A DNA stretch of 64,000 bases, taken from assembly GCF_024464595.1 (NCBI RefSeq), contig NZ_JANHAW010000003.1:124001-188000 (forward strand). The letters run 5' to 3'. The number at the start of each line of letters is the position of its first letter. Position 1 is the first letter of the stretch. This DNA is from Halobellus litoreus. GTDB lineage: Archaea; Halobacteriota; Halobacteria; Halobacteriales; Haloferacaceae. Under the pieces are notes generated by a model. The model was not told where the DNA came from. It ran no database searches and saw nothing but the letters and a program-made list of their open reading frames with translations. Below, in pieces: positions 63,336-64,000 of the stretch. Both the position numbers and the translations under genes were made by a program.

Positions 63336-63988
63336 ATATGAGTCAATCGAACGACGAGAACACGACGGGCGGACGAGGCGCATCGGTTCCGGGCGTCGCC
63401 GTTGGCATCGTCACGGACAACGAAGATCCCGAGGGGATGGGACGGGTGAAGCTGTCGTTCCCGTGGCGCAGCGCCGACGACGAGAGCCACTGGGCCCGGA
63501 TGGCGGTCCCGATGGCAGGGCCCGACCGGGGGACGTACTTCCTGCCGGAAGTCGACGACGAGGTGCTCGTCGGTTTTGCCGGCGGCGACGTCCGCCATCC
63601 GTACGTGTTGGGCGCGCTCTGGAACGGCCAGGACTCACCACCCGAGACGAACAGCGACGGGAACAACGACGTGCGGAAAGTCCACTCCCGCAGCGGTCAC
63701 GAACTCGTCTTCGACGACGCCGATCAGTCGGGGAAGCTGGAACTCACGAGTAGCAGTGGCCACACGGTCACTCTCGACGATTCGACCGGGTCCGAGAAGA
63801 TTACCATCGAGGACAAGACGGGGCAGAACCGGATCGAGTTCGACGCCACGGCGAACTCCCTCACTATCGAGAGCGGCGCGAAGCTGAGCATCGAGGCACC
63901 GACGGTCGAGATCGCCGGCGACGGCAGCCTGAAACTCGAGTCGAACGGTATCCTAACCATTAAAGGATCCTTAGTGAAAATTAATTAA
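63332..63988 (+). CDS. Central spike protein (gp5/VgrG-like, phage baseplate V)
   Basis: A 218-residue spike protein. The OB-fold part (about residues 15-100) has GVAVGIVTDNEDPEGMGRVKLSFPW, EVDDEVLVGFAGGDVRHPYVLGALWNG (viewed in parts), and a C-terminal triple-stranded beta-helix of ~110 residues with repeated VTLDDSTGSEKITIEDKTGQN and LSIEAPTVEIAG strands. It forms the needle tip that pierces the target envelope. It begins at a GTG overlapping the hub stop, or at the ATG six bases later. The sequence ends 12 bases before the window edge; further baseplate genes should follow. Confidence 0.9.
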   Translation: MNMSQSNDENTTGGRGASVPGVAVGIVTDNEDPEGMGRVKLSFPWRSADDESHWARMAVPMAGPDRGTYFLPEVDDEVLVGFAGGDVRHPYVLGALWNGQDSPPETNSDGNNDVRKVHSRSGHELVFDDADQSGKLELTSSSGHTVTLDDSTGSEKITIEDKTGQNRIEFDATANSLTIESGAKLSIEAPTVEIAGDGSLKLESNGILTIKGSLVKIN

Positions 63989-64000
63989 CGATCCACGATG

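Overview
The window looks like chromosomal or megaplasmid DNA from a halophilic archaeon (class Halobacteria). The evidence is high GC content, very acidic predicted proteins, leaderless genes with BRE/TATA promoters, Tat-lipoprotein signals, and pairs of a winged-helix regulator with a small membrane protein. I saw no rRNA, tRNA, CRISPR array or transposase. All functions come from reading motifs and gene order; no database search was run.

Region 1 (1-8208) is mixed housekeeping and accessory DNA. It holds a pentapeptide-repeat protein cut by the window edge, an aldo/keto reductase, a small membrane protein with an ArsR-like regulator, a duplicated DUF4397 Tat lipoprotein, a low-molecular-weight phosphatase/arsenate reductase-like protein, a class V aminotransferase, a membrane metal-dependent hydrolase and a small conserved protein.

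Region 2 (8351-27499) is the most unusual part. It encodes a von Willebrand A protein, an 1118-residue membrane protein, a membrane P-loop GTPase-like protein, a 1138-residue FtsZ/tubulin-like protein and a membrane protein with a degenerate SR-beta/Arf-like G domain. These are followed by a paralogous Hsp70 system: two J-like proteins whose HPD motif is NPD or LPD and which carry arrays of Ig-like domains, a lid-shortened DnaK-like protein, and a GrpE-like protein with a long acidic extension. The core (tubulin-like, vWA, distinct GTPase) matches in outline a membrane-remodelling system predicted earlier from comparative genomics (FtsZ-like family of Makarova and Koonin). The Hsp70/J/GrpE arm and the shared Ig-like domains point to a larger chaperone-cytoskeleton machine.

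Region 3 (27804-31758) holds a double-cysteine racemase-family protein, a membrane protein, a P1/DmpA-type peptidase and a PfkB sugar kinase.

Region 4 (32348-48191) is a sugar or polyol catabolic locus bounded on both sides by very AT-rich DNA. It contains an IclR regulator, a complete ABC sugar importer (lipoprotein, two permeases, ATPase), a class II aldolase, a RhaB-like FGGY kinase, an SDR dehydrogenase, a galactonate/rhamnonate-type dehydratase, three zinc-dependent medium-chain dehydrogenases, a PfkB-like kinase and a FbaB/DeoC-type aldolase. It appears to support two routes: dehydrogenase, kinase, then class II aldolase; and oxidation, dehydration, kinase, then Schiff-base aldolase. 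No aldose isomerase gene was seen.

Region 5 (49264-63988, running past the right edge) is an extracellular contractile injection system (eCIS, Afp/PVC type). It has a Pvc16-like terminator, a sheath carrying three inserted Ig-like domains, two tube proteins, an assembly protein, a DUF6760-type protein, the AAA+ ATPase, a DUF4157 (eCIS core) candidate effector of lower GC, a long disordered protein, a tube/LysM protein, a gp27-like hub and a gp5-like spike. Baseplate wedge genes are expected beyond the window.
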